The notes below the pieces were generated by a model. It had not been told where the DNA came from. It saw only the letters and a program-made list of their open reading frames with translations, and did no database searches. From Actinosynnema sp. ALI-1.44 (GTDB lineage Bacteria; Actinomycetota; Actinomycetes; Mycobacteriales; Pseudonocardiaceae), in assembly GCF_001984155.1 (NCBI RefSeq), contig NZ_MTQO01000046.1:186001-250000 (forward strand): a stretch of DNA of 64,000 bases, written 5' to 3'. Below, piece by piece: positions 62,708-64,000 of this stretch. The first letter of the stretch is position 1, and each line of letters begins with the position of its first letter. A program made the position numbers and the translations under genes.

Positions 62708-63556
62708 TCAGTTCGACGCGATCTGGTGACCGTCGGGGTGGTCGGTGGAGCGCGACAGCTCCGCCCAGTCGCGCAGATCCTGCTCGACCGCCGAGCGGCC
62801 CGCCGCGACCAGCCGGAGCGCGTCCGAACCCAGCACCAGATGCACCGGCGGCTTGTCCGCCCCGACGACCTTCAGCACGGCCTCGGCTGCTTTGGCCGGG
62901 TCGCCCAACTGGTTGCCGCTGGCCGCTTGCCTGGCCGCACGGATCGGCTCGAACAAGGCGTCGTAATCCTGGATCGAGCGGTCCGTGCGGACCATCGACC
63001 GGCCCGCCCAGTCCGTGCGGAACGAGCCGGGCTCGATGATCGTGACGTGCACGCCGAAGGAGGCGACCTCCTTCGCGACGGTCTCGAGGATGCCCTCCAC
63101 GGCGTATTTGCTGCCGCAGTAATAGGCCAACCCGGGCACTGTCATCAGCCCACCCATGGAACTGACCGCGAACACGTGTCCCGCGCGGCGCTCACGCATG
63201 TACGGCAGAACCGCCTGCACGGTCGCGGCCACCGCGAACACGTTGACGGCGAACTGCGCGCGCAACTCCGACAGCGGTGACTCCTCGAACACGCCCTCGT
63301 GGCCGTAACCGGCGTTGGCGATGAGCACGTCGATCGGCCCGACGTTCGCCTCGATGTCGGCCACGACGGAGAACACCGCGTTGTCGTCGGTGACATCCAA
63401 CTGCCGCGCGTGCGCACGTCCCGGCGCGAGCGCTTCGAACGCGGCGAGGTCGTCGGTCCGGCGGACCGTGCCGACCACGGTGTGCCCGGCGTCGAGCGCG
63501 CCGCGGGCGAACGCCCGGCCAAGACCGCTGCTGACACCGGTGATCAGAAAAAGCAT
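62708..63556 (-). CDS. short-chain dehydrogenase/reductase
   Basis: 282 residues of the classical SDR family: MLFLITGVSSGLGRAFA at the N-terminus, LIANAGYG, catalytic Ser in AVSSMGG and YCGSK for YxxxK (Tyr about 155, Lys about 159). The C-terminus is extended, as in 17-beta-hydroxysteroid dehydrogenase-like enzymes. ATG at 63556 lies 2 bp after the TetR stop, so it is in an operon with that regulator. It converges on the DUF899 gene with a 4-bp gap. Confidence 0.92.
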   Translation of the reverse strand: MLFLITGVSSGLGRAFARGALDAGHTVVGTVRRTDDLAAFEALAPGRAHARQLDVTDDNAVFSVVADIEANVGPIDVLIANAGYGHEGVFEESPLSELRAQFAVNVFAVAATVQAVLPYMRERRAGHVFAVSSMGGLMTVPGLAYYCGSKYAVEGILETVAKEVASFGVHVTIIEPGSFRTDWAGRSMVRTDRSIQDYDALFEPIRAARQAASGNQLGDPAKAAEAVLKVVGADKPPVHLVLGSDALRLVAAGRSAVEQDLRDWAELSRSTDHPDGHQIASN

Positions 63557-63558
63557 GG

Positions 63559-64000
63559 CTACTCTCCAGACAGGACGCGGCACCAGATCTCGACCAGGGT
63601 CTCGGTCGTCTGCTCCAGGCCGCCGGGTCGGGTCGACGCGCGGTAGAAGGCGCGTTCGGTCATCCAGCACAGGGCCTCGGCGAGCGCGGCCGCGCCGGTG
63701 GGACCGTCCACATCGGGCAGTCCGGCCGCGGCAAGGACGCGAGCCATGACCGTGGTGTTGTTGGCGATCGTGGCGTGCCACAAGGCGGCGATCTCGGGCA
63801 CCTCGGGACCGAACTCGACAGCCGCCCGCATCACGGTCCCGTGTTCGCGCCACGCGCGGGCCGTGTTCAGCACGGCCCGGCGGACGATGTCGCGCCCCGG
63901 CGAGTCGAGCCCGGTGGCCTGTTCGTCCATGTGCAACTGGGCGACGGTGCGCGCCACCAGTGCCGCGAGCACTTCCTGCTTGGACCCGAAGTAGAAGTAC
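63559..64000 (-). CDS. TetR family regulator, 5' end outside window
   Basis: 147 visible codons reading YFYFGSKQEVLAALVARTV at the window edge, the last part of a TetR helix-turn-helix, followed by a complete C-terminal domain ending VEIWCRVLSGE. The DNA-binding N-terminus lies beyond position 64000. It is upstream of the SDR by 2 bp, so it probably represses that operon, and it is a candidate regulator of the CTTTAC-N3-GTAAAG sites at 61682-61728. Confidence 0.88.
   Translation of the reverse strand, partial: YFYFGSKQEVLAALVARTVAQLHMDEQATGLDSPGRDIVRRAVLNTARAWREHGTVMRAAVEFGPEVPEIAALWHATIANNTTVMARVLAAAGLPDVDGPTGAAALAEALCWMTERAFYRASTRPGGLEQTTETLVEIWCRVLSGE

Overview
The window is GC-rich DNA (roughly 70% by eye) with dense short operons, many GTG starts and families largely confined to Actinobacteria (DUF3090, the SCO1664 family, DUF3097, DUF4383, SARP-type BTAD regulators, a SigE-family sigma factor). 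It looks like the chromosome of a filamentous or soil actinomycete, perhaps one of the Pseudonocardiales. That family-level guess is inference.

The landmark is at about 26.3 kb: a 28-bp dif-type Xer recombination site (26335-26362) of the kind that marks the replication terminus. A complete tyrosine recombinase gene starts about 345 bp away, and a second, perfectly symmetric 28-bp Xer-like site (26683-26710) overlaps its 5' end. Strand composition flips across this point: the + strand is strongly C/A-rich from about 19.5 to 26 kb and strongly G/T-rich from about 27.8 to 38 kb, whatever the gene orientation. The window therefore probably spans the terminus. A truncated, frameshifted methyltransferase remnant and a decayed TnpB-like gene also lie near dif.

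Left arm (0-26 kb): an ESX/WXG-like pair; a DUF3224 protein; a methionine aminopeptidase behind a paired palindromic operator; TetR-NmrA and SDR/MarR regulator-enzyme pairs with visible operators; an S9 peptidase-LD-carboxypeptidase operon; a TetR/methyltransferase pair; the conserved DUF3090-SCO1664 block; an M20-S9 peptidase operon; DUF3097; an NfeD-SPFH membrane operon; NudC; a QOR-STAS-GNAT run; a secreted M14 carboxypeptidase; and an epoxide-hydrolase-like protein.

Right of dif (27.8-40.6 kb): a NarL-type two-component system with a candidate operator; a coiled-coil protein built on 42-bp tandem repeats; an RNA-repair cassette (RNA ligase plus HD-Pnk-like end-healing enzyme); LspA; MFS and MMPL transporters; an aldo/keto reductase; and a DUF4383-SRPBCC pair behind a SigF/SigB-type stress promoter.

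Far right (40.7-64 kb): a five-gene amino-sugar/tagatose-type catabolic cluster (DeoR regulator, SIS isomerase/deaminase, ROK kinase, PfkB kinase, class II aldolase); an erythromycin-esterase-like gene; a BTAD regulator fused to a hydrolase domain that has lost catalytic residues; GlmS; an ECF sigma/anti-sigma-like pair; a TetR/FAD-monooxygenase pair; a CaCA antiporter; a hydrolase translationally coupled to a stand-alone Lrp ligand-binding domain; a paired TetR-type operator between a hydrolase-like gene and a DUF899 gene; and a TetR-SDR operon cut by the window edge. No tRNA, rRNA, CRISPR array or intact insertion sequence was seen.
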